A DNA stretch of 64,000 nt from an uncultured Paracoccaceae bacterium (GTDB taxonomy: Bacteria; Pseudomonadota; Alphaproteobacteria; Rhodobacterales; Rhodobacteraceae), in the NCBI GenBank assembly GCA_947500005.1, contig CANMQJ010000002.1:1-64000 (forward strand). Reading direction: 5' to 3'. How positions within the stretch are numbered: position 1 is the first letter of the stretch; each line of letters starts with the position of its first letter. Both the position numbers and the translations under genes were made by a program. Below are positions 26,348-35,175 of this stretch, piece by piece. The notes below the pieces were generated by a model. It worked only from the letters and a program-made list of their open reading frames with translations. It searched no databases and was not told where the DNA came from.

Positions 26348-27496
26348 ATGCAACTGACGCATGAACATGAAGAAATCCGCCGATCGCTGCTGAGCTGGAT
26401 CGAGGACAAGGTGAACCCGCATGTCGACAGCTGGGAAGAGGCCGGCATCTATCCCGCCCACGAGGTGATGAAGTCGCTTGGCGATCTCGGCATGCTGGGC
26501 GTGTCGAAATCGGCGGCCTACGGGGGGCTCGAGCTGGATTATTCCTATGCCGCGGTCGTGGCCGAGACGCTGGGCGCGATCAGGGCGGGCGGCGTCGCCA
26601 TGAGCATCGGCGTGCAGACGGACATGTGTACCCCGGCGCTTGAAAAACATGGCAGAGATGCACTTCGCGAAGCGTTCCTGCGTCCTGCGATCGCGGGCGA
26701 TCTCGTCGGATGCATCGGCGTGTCCGAGCCGGGCGGCGGGTCCGACGTGGCCTCGATCCGCACGACCGCGCGCAAGGATGGCGGCGATTACGTGATCAAT
26801 GGCACCAAGATGTGGATCACCAACGGGACACAGGCCGATTTCTGCTGCCTTTTGGCCAATACCGGCGACGGGCCGGCGCATCGGAACAAGTCGCTGATCG
26901 TGGTGCCGATGGACGCCGGCGGCGTCGAGGTCGCGCGCAAGATCGAGAAGATCGGGATGCGCAGTTCCGACACCGCGCAGCTGTTCTTCGACGAGGTGCG
27001 GGTGCCCCAATCGAACCGCATCGGCGAGGAGAACATGGGCTTCGTCTACCAGATGGAGCAGTTCCAGTACGAACGGCTGTGGGCCGCGTTGAACACTGCA
27101 GGCATGTTGCAGCGCGCGATCGACTGCACCATCGCCTATACCCGCGAGCGCATGGCCTTTGGCAAGCCCATCCTCGACAACCAGTGGGTGCATTTCAAAC
27201 TGGCCGAGATGCAGACCGAGCTGGAGGCGCTGAACGCGATGAACTGGCGCGGGGTCGACATGGTAGTGAACGGGCAGGACGCGACCCGGCTTGCCACCAT
27301 GGCCAAGCTCAAGGCGGGGCGGCTGGCGCGTGAGATCGCCGATGGCTGCCTGCAGTTCTGGGGTGGTATGGGATACAGCGAGGAGAGCGAGATCTCGCGT
27401 ATCTTCCGCGATGTCCGGCTGACCTCGATCGGTGGAGGGGCTGACGAGGTGATGTTGCGCATCCTGACGAAATACATGGGCATCGCCGCCGACTGA
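26348..27496 (+). CDS. Acyl-CoA dehydrogenase (citronellyl-CoA/isovaleryl-CoA type)
   Basis: A 382-residue flavoenzyme of the acyl-CoA dehydrogenase family: helical N-terminus (HEHEEIRRSLLSW), FAD/substrate region (CIGVSEPGGGSDVASIRT, TKMWITNGTQADFC) and C-terminal helical domain with QFWGGMGYSEESEISRIFRD. It introduces a trans-2 double bond into an acyl-CoA. The N-terminal pattern with INPHVD-like residues resembles AtuD from acyclic terpene utilisation, an impression from memory. The ATG at 26348 follows AGGAAGG. Confidence 0.92.
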   Translation: MQLTHEHEEIRRSLLSWIEDKVNPHVDSWEEAGIYPAHEVMKSLGDLGMLGVSKSAAYGGLELDYSYAAVVAETLGAIRAGGVAMSIGVQTDMCTPALEKHGRDALREAFLRPAIAGDLVGCIGVSEPGGGSDVASIRTTARKDGGDYVINGTKMWITNGTQADFCCLLANTGDGPAHRNKSLIVVPMDAGGVEVARKIEKIGMRSSDTAQLFFDEVRVPQSNRIGEENMGFVYQMEQFQYERLWAALNTAGMLQRAIDCTIAYTRERMAFGKPILDNQWVHFKLAEMQTELEALNAMNWRGVDMVVNGQDATRLATMAKLKAGRLAREIADGCLQFWGGMGYSEESEISRIFRDVRLTSIGGGADEVMLRILTKYMGIAAD

Positions 27497-27661
27497 CGGT
27501 GCCGGGGAGCGAGCCCGTGCAGCGAGTCTCTGGCCGGGTTCCACTCGGATCTCGGCACAGGGGTCCTGCGGCGGTCGCCGGAGCGGAAGACTTGCCAGCG
27601 CGCGGTGAGTTGCGTCAAAGAGTCGGGAGGATGTTTGTCCACCCGAGGGAAAGGGAACAGG

Positions 27662-28339
27662 ATGCCGGAAAAGGGCGTCGAGGGATCCTCGTCCTCAGAC
27701 CGCCGCCCGCGAAAGGGTGAAAGCGCGTCGCGCTTCATCGTGCGGGACGTGGTGCGGGGCCTCTACGAGGGACGCTATGTCGCCGGTCAGCGGATGGCAG
27801 AGCCGGATCTCATGGCGCATTACGATGTCAGCCGTTCGACCGTGCGCGAGGCGCTCAAGGAGCTCAGCTCGGACGGCATCGTGGAACTGGCCGCCTTTCG
27901 CGGCGCGCAGATCCGCAAGCTGACCCGGGCGGAGGCCGCCAACCTCTTTGCCGTCACCGAGGTGATCCTGGGGCTTGCGGCGCGCCAGGCCGCCGAACGG
28001 ATCGACGCACCCCAGGCACGGGACCGCATCGCGGCGGCATTCGCCACGATACAGGAATACCGCGACGAGGACGGACCGTTCGAGTTCCTGCGTCGGCGCA
28101 ACCGCTATTTCCGACTGCTGGTCACGATCAGCGGAAACGACGAGATCCACCGCATCCTGCCGCGGTTGCAGGTCCATCTGATCCGCAACAGGCTGGCGGT
28201 TCCAGCCGCGGAACGAATCGAGGGGTATCGCCGCATCACCGAGGCCGTGCTGGCCGGGGACGGTCCCGCGGCCGAGAACGCGGCACGCCACTATGTCGTC
28301 CGCACGGCGTCCTGCGTCCTGCCTCATTTCCCCGACTAG
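27662..28339 (+). CDS. GntR family transcriptional regulator, FCD subfamily
   Basis: A 225-residue regulator with a winged helix-turn-helix (about 25-90: MAHYDVSRSTVREALKELSSDG) and an FCD-type helical ligand domain. The ATG at 27662 lies behind GGGAAAGGGAACAGG. It stands between the acyl-CoA dehydrogenase gene and the convergent carboxylase operon and could control either. The FCD histidines are less obvious than in the GntR at 7337. Confidence 0.87.
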   Translation: MPEKGVEGSSSSDRRPRKGESASRFIVRDVVRGLYEGRYVAGQRMAEPDLMAHYDVSRSTVREALKELSSDGIVELAAFRGAQIRKLTRAEAANLFAVTEVILGLAARQAAERIDAPQARDRIAAAFATIQEYRDEDGPFEFLRRRNRYFRLLVTISGNDEIHRILPRLQVHLIRNRLAVPAAERIEGYRRITEAVLAGDGPAAENAARHYVVRTASCVLPHFPD

Positions 28340-28374
28340 GGAACGGCGGCGCCTTTTCGGGCGCTCATGTTCCC
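28339..28374. terminator. Bidirectional hairpin between convergent genes
   Basis: A GGGAAC/GTTCCC inverted repeat (28339-28344 with 28369-28374) encloses a second imperfect stem (GGCGCC, TTTTC loop, GGGCGC). It lies exactly where the rightward gntR and leftward hydratase-carboxylase transcripts converge. The stem overlaps the last codons of the hydratase remnant. Termination is inferred from position and folding. Confidence 0.45.
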
Positions 28375-28721
28375 TTGAAGTCCGGCGCGCGCTTCTCGTT
28401 GAAGGCAGCGAGCCCTTCCTGCGCGTCTCCGGTCAGGGTCATCAGACCGAGCTGCCCCTCGGCAAAGGCAATGGCCTGGTCGAAACTCATCGCCTCCACC
28501 ACGCGCATGGCGTATTTGCCCCGCCGCAGCGCCGAAGGAGAGGTGCCGGCCAGGCTGGCCACCATTTTCTCGGCGGTCGCGGCAAGTTCGGCTTGCGCCG
28601 CCGCGATCCCGTCAGAGATCCCGGCAATCACGTCGGTGTTGATGGCGTTCCGTTTCTCGCGCCGGTTCAGGGTGATCCAGAATGCCGGGCCGCGCCGGTC
28701 GTGAAGGACGGTGTTGGTCAT
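28365..28721 (-). pseudogene. Enoyl-CoA hydratase with large in-frame internal deletion
   Basis: The 118-residue product is the two ends of a crotonase-family protein joined together. Residues 1-42 match the N-terminus (VLHDRRGPAFWITLNRREKRNAIN) and residues 43-118 match the C-terminus (SPSALRRGKYAMRVVEAMSF, EGLAAFNEKRAPDFKG). The middle of about 140 residues, with the oxyanion-hole glycines and catalytic glutamates, is missing, against a normal length near 260. The reading frame is intact, and it overlaps the carboxylase alpha-subunit stop by ATGA, so it is probably still translated. It cannot hydrate an enoyl-CoA by the known mechanism. Confidence 0.85.
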
Positions 28722-30664
28722 GCTGCATCGATCTCCACCAGGACGGTATGGGTGCTGACCTGCATACCGGTTTCGACGTTCACCGCCGTCACAGTGCCGG
28801 CCACGCCGCTGGAATGACTGTGCTCCATCTTCATCGCCTCGACGACCACCAGTTTCTGGCCGGCTTCGATGACATCGCCGACCGCCACGTCGACCGAGAC
28901 GACATTGCCGTTCATCGAGGCCCGAACCTTTCCATCCCCGCCCGCCGCCGCCGCAGTCACGAGGGGCCGATAGGTCAGGTCCTCGAAATCGTGGCAGCGC
29001 CCCCCGATCTGGACGCTGACGCCGCCCTCCTTGGACCAGAGCGTCGCCTTGCGGCTAGCCCCCTCGATATCGACCACGCGATGGGGGCCGTCGACCTCCT
29101 TGACCGTCAGGTCGAGCGGGGGATGGTCCGGCATCTCGACATGGCAGGCGCCATCGCGGAATGCCTGCACGCGGGGCTGATACTCCGTTTCACCCAGCTT
29201 GAAGCGCAGGGGCGTGTGGTACCCGTGGGTCAGGCGGTTGCCCGGCCCCGCCCGCAGCAGGGCCGCCGCGATCATGGCCGCGCGCGCCTCGCCCGCGGTG
29301 GAGAGGTCCAGCAGCGCCTCGCCGTGATCGCCGATGAACGCGGTTGTCGCCCTGCCCTCGGCAAAGACGGGATGCATCAGGCAATCGCGCAGGAAATCCT
29401 TGTTGGTGCGCAGGCCCATCGCCACGGTCTGTTCCAATGCCGCGACCAGCTTGCGCCTGGCATCATCGCGCGACGTACCATGCGCCACCAGCTTGGCGAT
29501 CATGGAATCGTAGTGGGGCGGCACCTCGACCCCGTTTCGCAAGGCGTGATCGACCCGGATGAAGGAGGCCGGCTCCCAGAGGGCGAGCGTTCCGCTTTGC
29601 GGCATGAACCCTGCAGCCGGATCCTCGGCACAGAGGCGCAGCTCGATGGCATGGCCGGAGAATGTCACATCTTCCTGCCTCAAAGGCAGTTCCTCTCCCG
29701 CCGCCACCCGGAGTTGCAGTTCGACAAGGTCCAGTCCGGTGATCATCTCGGTCACGGGATGTTCGACCTGGAGCCGGGTGTTCATTTCCATGAAATAGAA
29801 ATTGCCCTCGGCATCGAGCAGGTATTCGAAAGTTCCCGCACCGACATATCCGATGGCCCGGACAGCGTCGATCGACGCCTGGCCCATACGTGCGCGCAAC
29901 TCGGGCGTGACGGCAGGCGATGGTGCCTCTTCGATCACTTTCTGGTGGCGGCGCTGGACCGAGCAATCGCGTTCGCCGCAATGGATCGCATTGCCGTACC
30001 GGTCGGCCATAATCTGAATCTCGACATGGCGGGGATTGGCGATGGCCTTTTCAAGCAGGACGACATCGTTCCCGAAGGCCCCCCTGGCTTCGGATTTCGC
30101 AGATTTCAGGGCGCCCGCGAACGCCGCCTCGCTCTCGACCAGGCGCATGCCGCGGCCACCGCCCCCGGCCGTGGCCTTGATCATCACCGGGAACCCGATC
30201 CGCCGCGCCTCTTCCAGAAGCCGGTCCGCGCCCTGGTCGTCGCCCTGGTAACCGGGGACGCAGGGCACGCCCGCGTTGCGCATCAGCGCCTTCGCCCCGG
30301 CCTTGTCCCCCATGCTGCGGATCGCCTCGGCACCGGGGCCTACAAAGACGATGCCGGCCTCTTCGCAGGCGGCGGGAAGGGCCTCGTTCTCGGCCAGAAA
30401 CCCATAGCCGGGGTGGATGGCATCGGCGCCGGTCTTGCGGGCCGCCTCGATGATCGCGTCGATCCGCAGGTACGACTCGGACGGCGCCGCCCCGCCGATG
30501 CCGGCGGCCTCGTCCGCCATGCGCACATGTTCGGCCTGCGCGTCCGGTTCGGAGTAGACGGCGACGGTGCCGTAGCCCATGGCCCGGGCGGTGCGCATCA
30601 CTCGAATTGCGATCTCGCCCCGGTTGGCGACGAGCAGCTTCTTGAAGGGCGTCGGTCTGGTCAT
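28718..30664 (-). CDS. Biotin-dependent acyl-CoA carboxylase alpha subunit (biotin carboxylase + BCCP)
   Basis: A 648-residue fusion of biotin carboxylase (about 8-455: LLVANRGEIAIRV, ATP-grasp GGGGRGMRLV, YFMEMNTRLQVEHPVTE) and a C-terminal biotinyl domain with the VEAMKMEHS motif near residue 615. It carboxylates its own biotin with bicarbonate and ATP, and the beta subunit transfers the carboxyl group to an acyl-CoA. Size and layout fit the methylcrotonyl-/geranyl-CoA carboxylase group. It lies 17 nt after the beta subunit gene. Confidence 0.92.
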   Translation of the reverse strand: MTRPTPFKKLLVANRGEIAIRVMRTARAMGYGTVAVYSEPDAQAEHVRMADEAAGIGGAAPSESYLRIDAIIEAARKTGADAIHPGYGFLAENEALPAACEEAGIVFVGPGAEAIRSMGDKAGAKALMRNAGVPCVPGYQGDDQGADRLLEEARRIGFPVMIKATAGGGGRGMRLVESEAAFAGALKSAKSEARGAFGNDVVLLEKAIANPRHVEIQIMADRYGNAIHCGERDCSVQRRHQKVIEEAPSPAVTPELRARMGQASIDAVRAIGYVGAGTFEYLLDAEGNFYFMEMNTRLQVEHPVTEMITGLDLVELQLRVAAGEELPLRQEDVTFSGHAIELRLCAEDPAAGFMPQSGTLALWEPASFIRVDHALRNGVEVPPHYDSMIAKLVAHGTSRDDARRKLVAALEQTVAMGLRTNKDFLRDCLMHPVFAEGRATTAFIGDHGEALLDLSTAGEARAAMIAAALLRAGPGNRLTHGYHTPLRFKLGETEYQPRVQAFRDGACHVEMPDHPPLDLTVKEVDGPHRVVDIEGASRKATLWSKEGGVSVQIGGRCHDFEDLTYRPLVTAAAAGGDGKVRASMNGNVVSVDVAVGDVIEAGQKLVVVEAMKMEHSHSSGVAGTVTAVNVETGMQVSTHTVLVEIDAA

Positions 30665-30681
30665 GACTTCTTCTCGCGGTA

Positions 30682-32298
30682 TCAGGGGCGGGCGACGGCG
30701 AACTGGATCGTGTTGAGCGTCCGGGCCTCGGACTCGCGCGCGATCTTCATCAACTCGATCAGCAGGTCGCGCGTGTCGCGGGGATCGATCACCCCGTCAT
30801 CGAGAAGGCGTGCCGAGGTATAGAACGCATCCATCTGGCGGTTGAAATTCTCCACGATGCGGGACTTGAGCGCGTCGAGCTTCGCGCGGTCGACCTGTTC
30901 GCCCAGCCGTTCGGCGCGCATCTCCTGCACGACGGCCATCGTGCCCGCTGCCTGTTCGCCCCCCATCACCGCCGTCTTGGCATTGGGCCATGAAAAGCAG
31001 AACCGGGGGTGGAAACCGCGACCGCACATGCCGTAATTGCCCGCACCGAAGGAGGCGCCGCAATAGATCGTGAACTGGGGAACGGTGGCGTTGGTCACGG
31101 CCTGGATCATCTTGGAGCCGTGCTTGATGCTGCCGCCCTCCTCGTAGCTGCGCCCGACCAGGAAACCGGTCGTGTTGTTGAGGTAGAGGAGGGGCGTTCC
31201 CGCCTGACAGCAGGCCTGGATGAAATGCGCCGCCTTGGCCGCGCCATTGGGGTCGATGGGGCCGTTATTGGTGATGATCCCGATCGGCCAGCCCGCGATC
31301 CTGGCATTGCCGCAGACGGTGGCGCCGCCATAGCGTTCGCCGAATTCCACGAAATCCGACCCGTCCATCAGCCGGGCGATGACCTCTTTCATGTCCGCGG
31401 GCTGGCGGTGATCCATGGGCATGATGCCGAGCAGCTCTTCGCGGTCGTAGTCCGGTTCGGAAAAATCCCTTTCGGCGTCGGGCGCGCCGTTCCACTCGAT
31501 GTTCTTCAGGATCGAGCGGGCAAGGCCGATCGCCTCGCGGTCATCCTCGGCCAGATAGTCGCCTAGGCCCGAGATCCCGGTATGCATCTCGGCGCCTCCC
31601 AGCTCCTCCTCGGTCGCGATTTCCCCGGTGGCGGCCTTGAGCAGCGGCGGACCGGCCAGAAAGGCCCGGGTACGCCCGCGCACCATGATGATGTAGTCGG
31701 ACAGTCCGGTCTGATAGGCGCCGCCTGCGGTGGAGCTGCCATGCGTGATCGTCACCACCGGAAGCCCCGCGGCCGAAAACCGGGCCAGGTTGCGGAACAG
31801 GTTGCCGCCGCGCACGAAATCCTCGACGCGGTATTCCATCAGGTTGGCGCCCGCGCTTTCAACGAGTTGAACATAGGGCAGCCTGTTTTCCAGCGCGATC
31901 TCCTGCACGCGCAACTGCTTGTCCAGACCCATCGGTTGCAAAGCGCCCGCGGCAATGCCGGAATCCGAGGCGCTGATCATGCAGCGCACCCCCGAGATGT
32001 AGCCGATCCCCGCAATCACCCCGCCACCCGGCACGGATTTTTCGGGGTCGTCCCGGTCCAGGCCGTAGCCCGCCAGCTTGGACAGTTCGATGAAGGGCCG
32101 GCCGGGGTCGAGCAGCAGCGCCACCCGGTCGCGCGGCAGGATCTGGTGGCGTTTCTCGAACCGGTCGCGAGAGCGTTCCGACGCCGTGCGCGTGCGCGCC
32201 TCGATCTCTGCCATCCGGTCCAGCAGGTCGAGCATCCCCTGCCTGTTGGACCGAAACCCTTCGGAGCTGGGAGAAACTGAGCTGAGAATCTTGGCCAT
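30682..32298 (-). CDS. Acyl-CoA carboxylase beta (carboxyltransferase) subunit, MCC/geranyl-CoA carboxylase type
   Basis: A 538-residue carboxyltransferase with the N- and C-terminal crotonase-like halves. The first oxyanion region reads HGSSTAGGAYQTGLSDY (186-202), and AFLAGPPLLKAATGEIATEEELGG follows. Methylcrotonyl-CoA carboxylases usually read SCTAGGAYVPAMSDE in the first segment, so this is closer to the geranyl-CoA carboxylase (AtuC) pattern as I remember it. It is the first gene of the leftward operon, beta-alpha-hydratase remnant. Substrate assignment to methylcrotonyl or geranyl type is tentative. Confidence 0.9.
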   Translation of the reverse strand: MAKILSSVSPSSEGFRSNRQGMLDLLDRMAEIEARTRTASERSRDRFEKRHQILPRDRVALLLDPGRPFIELSKLAGYGLDRDDPEKSVPGGGVIAGIGYISGVRCMISASDSGIAAGALQPMGLDKQLRVQEIALENRLPYVQLVESAGANLMEYRVEDFVRGGNLFRNLARFSAAGLPVVTITHGSSTAGGAYQTGLSDYIIMVRGRTRAFLAGPPLLKAATGEIATEEELGGAEMHTGISGLGDYLAEDDREAIGLARSILKNIEWNGAPDAERDFSEPDYDREELLGIMPMDHRQPADMKEVIARLMDGSDFVEFGERYGGATVCGNARIAGWPIGIITNNGPIDPNGAAKAAHFIQACCQAGTPLLYLNNTTGFLVGRSYEEGGSIKHGSKMIQAVTNATVPQFTIYCGASFGAGNYGMCGRGFHPRFCFSWPNAKTAVMGGEQAAGTMAVVQEMRAERLGEQVDRAKLDALKSRIVENFNRQMDAFYTSARLLDDGVIDPRDTRDLLIELMKIARESEARTLNTIQFAVARP

Positions 32299-32459
32299 GG
32301 AATATCCGCGTTCAGGTTATTGGATCGTCGGGGCCCGATGGCCCGACATGCTCTTTCCATTTAATCGTGTCGCGCCCTGCGGGACTTGCGTTCGCGCGCT
32401 GCAACTACAATACAGAAACTTTCACGGAGCGGCGCCACGCCTTACGCCCCACAAGGTGG

Positions 32460-33269
32460 TCAGGCGCCGAGGGCTGCCGCCATGCGTGCGCTGATTGCCA
32501 CGTCGAGGTTCTGCGATCCGATCCGGATCGACCGCGGCTTGAGGCCGAAAGTCTTGCGGATCGAATGGCTGAAATGGCTGCTGTCGGGATAGCCGAGTTG
32601 CAGCGCCACATCCGTCAGGCTGTTGCTGAGATTGGCATGCAATAGAAAGGTCCGGGCGCGTCGCCAGGTTCGATAGTTGCGAAAGGACACGCCCGTCTGC
32701 TCCTTGAACAGATGCAGGAACCGCGACGCGGACAGGCCAACGCCCAGCGCCAGATCTGCGGCCATGGGCTGATACTCTCCGCCTTCGATCATCAGGTTCT
32801 CGAGCGTGACCAGGATCCGGGGGTCGATCGCCCGTCTGTGCAACTCGCGGCCAAGAACAATCCGGTCGAATTCGGCTTCGGTCATTTCGCCGTCGGACGC
32901 GGCTGCCGCGAGGTAGCCGGCGGCATCGATCAGGCGGGCGGTCATCGCGGCGCGTTGCCTTGGATCGCGGCACAGGGAAAGCAGTGCCTCGACCTCGCCA
33001 TCCTTCAGCTTTTCGGGTTCGATCAGAACGCTGATGATCCAACCGCAGCCCGACGAGACCTGGTGCGGCTGGTAGGGCGGCACGATGGCCAGGTCATGCG
33101 TCGTCCAGACGCCATCGGGATCCTTGAGGCGAAGCTGCCCGGAGGGCGACAGGTATATCGCAAGCGCACCGAGGCGGCGGGTCTTCATCCTGTTTCCGAG
33201 CAAGCCGAAATAGTAGATCCGGTCGTCCAGCACGAGCATGTAACTGCCGTGAGTGTTCCCTTCGGTCAC
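32460..33269 (-). CDS. AraC family transcriptional regulator
   Basis: A 269-residue regulator with an N-terminal cupin-like ligand domain (LRLKDPDGVWTTHDLAIVPPYQPHQV) and C-terminal AraC helix-turn-helix pair (about 170-265: MAADLALGVGLSASRFLHLF, LTDVALQLGYPDSSHFSHSI). The GTG at 33269 is the best start (GGGGAGG upstream). The frame runs 76 codons further through sequence without family similarity. It lies 161 bp upstream of the carboxylase operon on the same strand and probably controls it. Confidence 0.88.
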   Translation of the reverse strand: MTEGNTHGSYMLVLDDRIYYFGLLGNRMKTRRLGALAIYLSPSGQLRLKDPDGVWTTHDLAIVPPYQPHQVSSGCGWIISVLIEPEKLKDGEVEALLSLCRDPRQRAAMTARLIDAAGYLAAAASDGEMTEAEFDRIVLGRELHRRAIDPRILVTLENLMIEGGEYQPMAADLALGVGLSASRFLHLFKEQTGVSFRNYRTWRRARTFLLHANLSNSLTDVALQLGYPDSSHFSHSIRKTFGLKPRSIRIGSQNLDVAISARMAAALGA

Positions 33270-33527
33270 TGCCGCCTCCCCACAGCCGGAATGCCCGGCC
33301 GCCACGGTCCCTGTTCCTGTCCGGACCCGCCATCGCGTCGAAGGATAGACAGGCGGTCTGGGGCGGTCAACTTTTCGTCCGACGTTATTGCCGGTCGGCG
33401 CCGCCATCGTTAGCCTGCACATGACGACGCTGGGCACGACCTGCGCGCCCCGGCAGCGGCGCCGGAAGGGCTTTGCGCGACCGCCCCAAGGCGGCATAAA
33501 GCCCGTCGAACATCAAGGAGATCACCG

Positions 33528-34184
33528 ATGCTTCAGCTCTGGCATTGCAACGACGCCCGGTCGTTCCGCGCCCTCTGGGCGCTGGAGGAACTCGGGCTCG
33601 ACTACGAGCTCAGGATGCTTCCCTTTCCGCCGCGGGCTTTGCGCAAGGAGTACCTGGTCGAGAACCCGCTGGGAACCATCCCGCTGCTGGTGGACGGTGC
33701 GACGCGAATGACCGAATCCGCCGCGATCCCGCATTACCTTTCCTCGGTTTACGGGGACGGAAAGCTCGCGCGACAGCCGGGGGATGCCGATTACGGCGCC
33801 TATCTGAACTGGCTTCATCACGGAGAGGCGACGCTGACCTTTCCGCAGACGATTTTCCTGCGCTACGCCATGCTCGAGCCCGAGGAGCGCCGGCAGCCGC
33901 AGGTGGCCGAGGATTACAGGAAATGGTTCCTGGCCCGGCTGCGACTGGCCGAGCAGACCCTGGCCGACGGGCGGGACTCCCTGCTGGAAAGCGGTTTTTC
34001 GAATGCCGACATTTCGGTCGGCTATGCCGTGCAGCTGGCCCTGTCGCTGGGAATGCGCGCGGACCTGCCGCGCCACAGCCTAGCCTGGTTCGAACGCCTT
34101 GCAACACGCCCGGGCTTCGTTCGCGCCAAGGCGGCGCAGGCCGCCGGGGTCAAGGCCGAAGGGCTGACGGCGCAACCGTTCTAG
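33528..34184 (+). CDS. Glutathione S-transferase
   Basis: A 218-residue GST with thioredoxin-fold N-terminus (LQLWHCNDARSFRALWALEE, NPLGTIPLLVDG, MTESAAIPHYL) and a helical C-terminal domain (SNADISVGYAVQLAL). A strong AAGGAG precedes the ATG. It is divergent from the AraC gene and 88 nt before the BKACE gene. A catabolic or protective role is equally possible. Confidence 0.9.
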   Translation: MLQLWHCNDARSFRALWALEELGLDYELRMLPFPPRALRKEYLVENPLGTIPLLVDGATRMTESAAIPHYLSSVYGDGKLARQPGDADYGAYLNWLHHGEATLTFPQTIFLRYAMLEPEERRQPQVAEDYRKWFLARLRLAEQTLADGRDSLLESGFSNADISVGYAVQLALSLGMRADLPRHSLAWFERLATRPGFVRAKAAQAAGVKAEGLTAQPF

Positions 34185-34272
34185 CGCCTGGTCCGGCGGG
34201 CCCAGCGCCTTTGCGCAAGCCCAGCGGCGCGGATCTGCGTATTCGAGACTGGCAAGCAATACCGGAGGCGGC

Positions 34273-35133
34273 ATGTCAAAGGCGATCATAACCTGCGCTC
34301 TCAACGGCGTGCTCACCGATCCGAGGCAGCACAACGTGCCCGTCACGCCCGAGGAAATGGCCGCCGAGGCGCGCCGCGCCCATGATGCCGGCGCGACCGT
34401 AATGCATATCCACCTGCGCCAGCAGGGGCCCGACAGGGGGCATCTGGGATCGTGGGAGATCGACCTGTCCAGGCAGGTTCAGGCGGCGATCCGGGATGCC
34501 TGCCCGGGTGTGATCATCAACCATACGACCGGTGTCGTCGGCCCGGATTACCAGCCAGCGCTGGATTGCATCGCCGCCACCAGGCCCGAGATGGCCGCCT
34601 GCAACGCCGGGTCGTTGAACTATCTCAAGCTGCGGTCGAACGGGCAATGGGCTTGGCCGCCCATGATGTTCGACAACCCCGTCGAAAAGGTGCAGGCCTT
34701 CATCGACGTCATGACCGAGGCCGGCACGATGCCCGAGTTCGAATGTTTCGACACCGGAATCGTGCGCTGCGTCGGGATGTACCAGCGGAACGGGATGTTC
34801 TCGGGCACCGCGCAGCTGAACTTCGTGATGGGGGTGGCGTCGGGCATGCCCGCCAATCCCGACCTCCTTCCGATCCTCGTCGATCTTGCGCCCGAGGACA
34901 GCCGCTGGCAGGTCACAGCGATCGGCCGCGAGGAGATCTGGCCCCTGCACCGACGTACCGCCGAGTTGGGCGGCCACCTGCGCACGGGGCTGGAGGACAC
35001 GTTCTATCTCGCCTCCGGGGAAAAGGTCGGCTCCAACGGCGCGCTGATCGAGGAAATGGCACGAACCGCCCGCGACGTCGGACGCGAGATCGCTTCGGTG
35101 GAGGACGCCCGGACGATCCTCGGCCTGGCGTGA
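34273..35133 (+). CDS. BKACE family beta-keto acid cleavage enzyme (3-keto-5-aminohexanoate cleavage type)
   Basis: A 286-residue TIM-barrel protein of the Kce/BKACE family, which condenses a beta-keto acid with acetyl-CoA to give acetoacetate and a new acyl-CoA. The N-terminal TCALNGV, the zinc motif HIHLR (about 46-50), INHTTG (about 84-89), a phosphate loop ACNAGSLN (about 114-121) and GREEIWPLH (zinc Glu) are all present. The His-rich motif is followed by QQ rather than the more usual D. The beta-keto acid substrate is unknown; context suggests the end of a branched acyl-CoA pathway. Confidence 0.88.
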   Translation: MSKAIITCALNGVLTDPRQHNVPVTPEEMAAEARRAHDAGATVMHIHLRQQGPDRGHLGSWEIDLSRQVQAAIRDACPGVIINHTTGVVGPDYQPALDCIAATRPEMAACNAGSLNYLKLRSNGQWAWPPMMFDNPVEKVQAFIDVMTEAGTMPEFECFDTGIVRCVGMYQRNGMFSGTAQLNFVMGVASGMPANPDLLPILVDLAPEDSRWQVTAIGREEIWPLHRRTAELGGHLRTGLEDTFYLASGEKVGSNGALIEEMARTARDVGREIASVEDARTILGLA

Positions 35134-35175
35134 CGGCCGAGGGCTACGGCACGCCGTCAGGCCGAAGAAGGATCT

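Noticed and set aside
24941..27544. An open frame of nearly 900 codons on the minus strand across the MBL-hydrolase and acyl-CoA dehydrogenase genes.
   Set aside because: It is antisense to two well-supported genes, has no domain features and arises from high-GC third positions. The same holds for other long antisense frames, for example over 28682-30823, 43409-45082 and 59526-61049.
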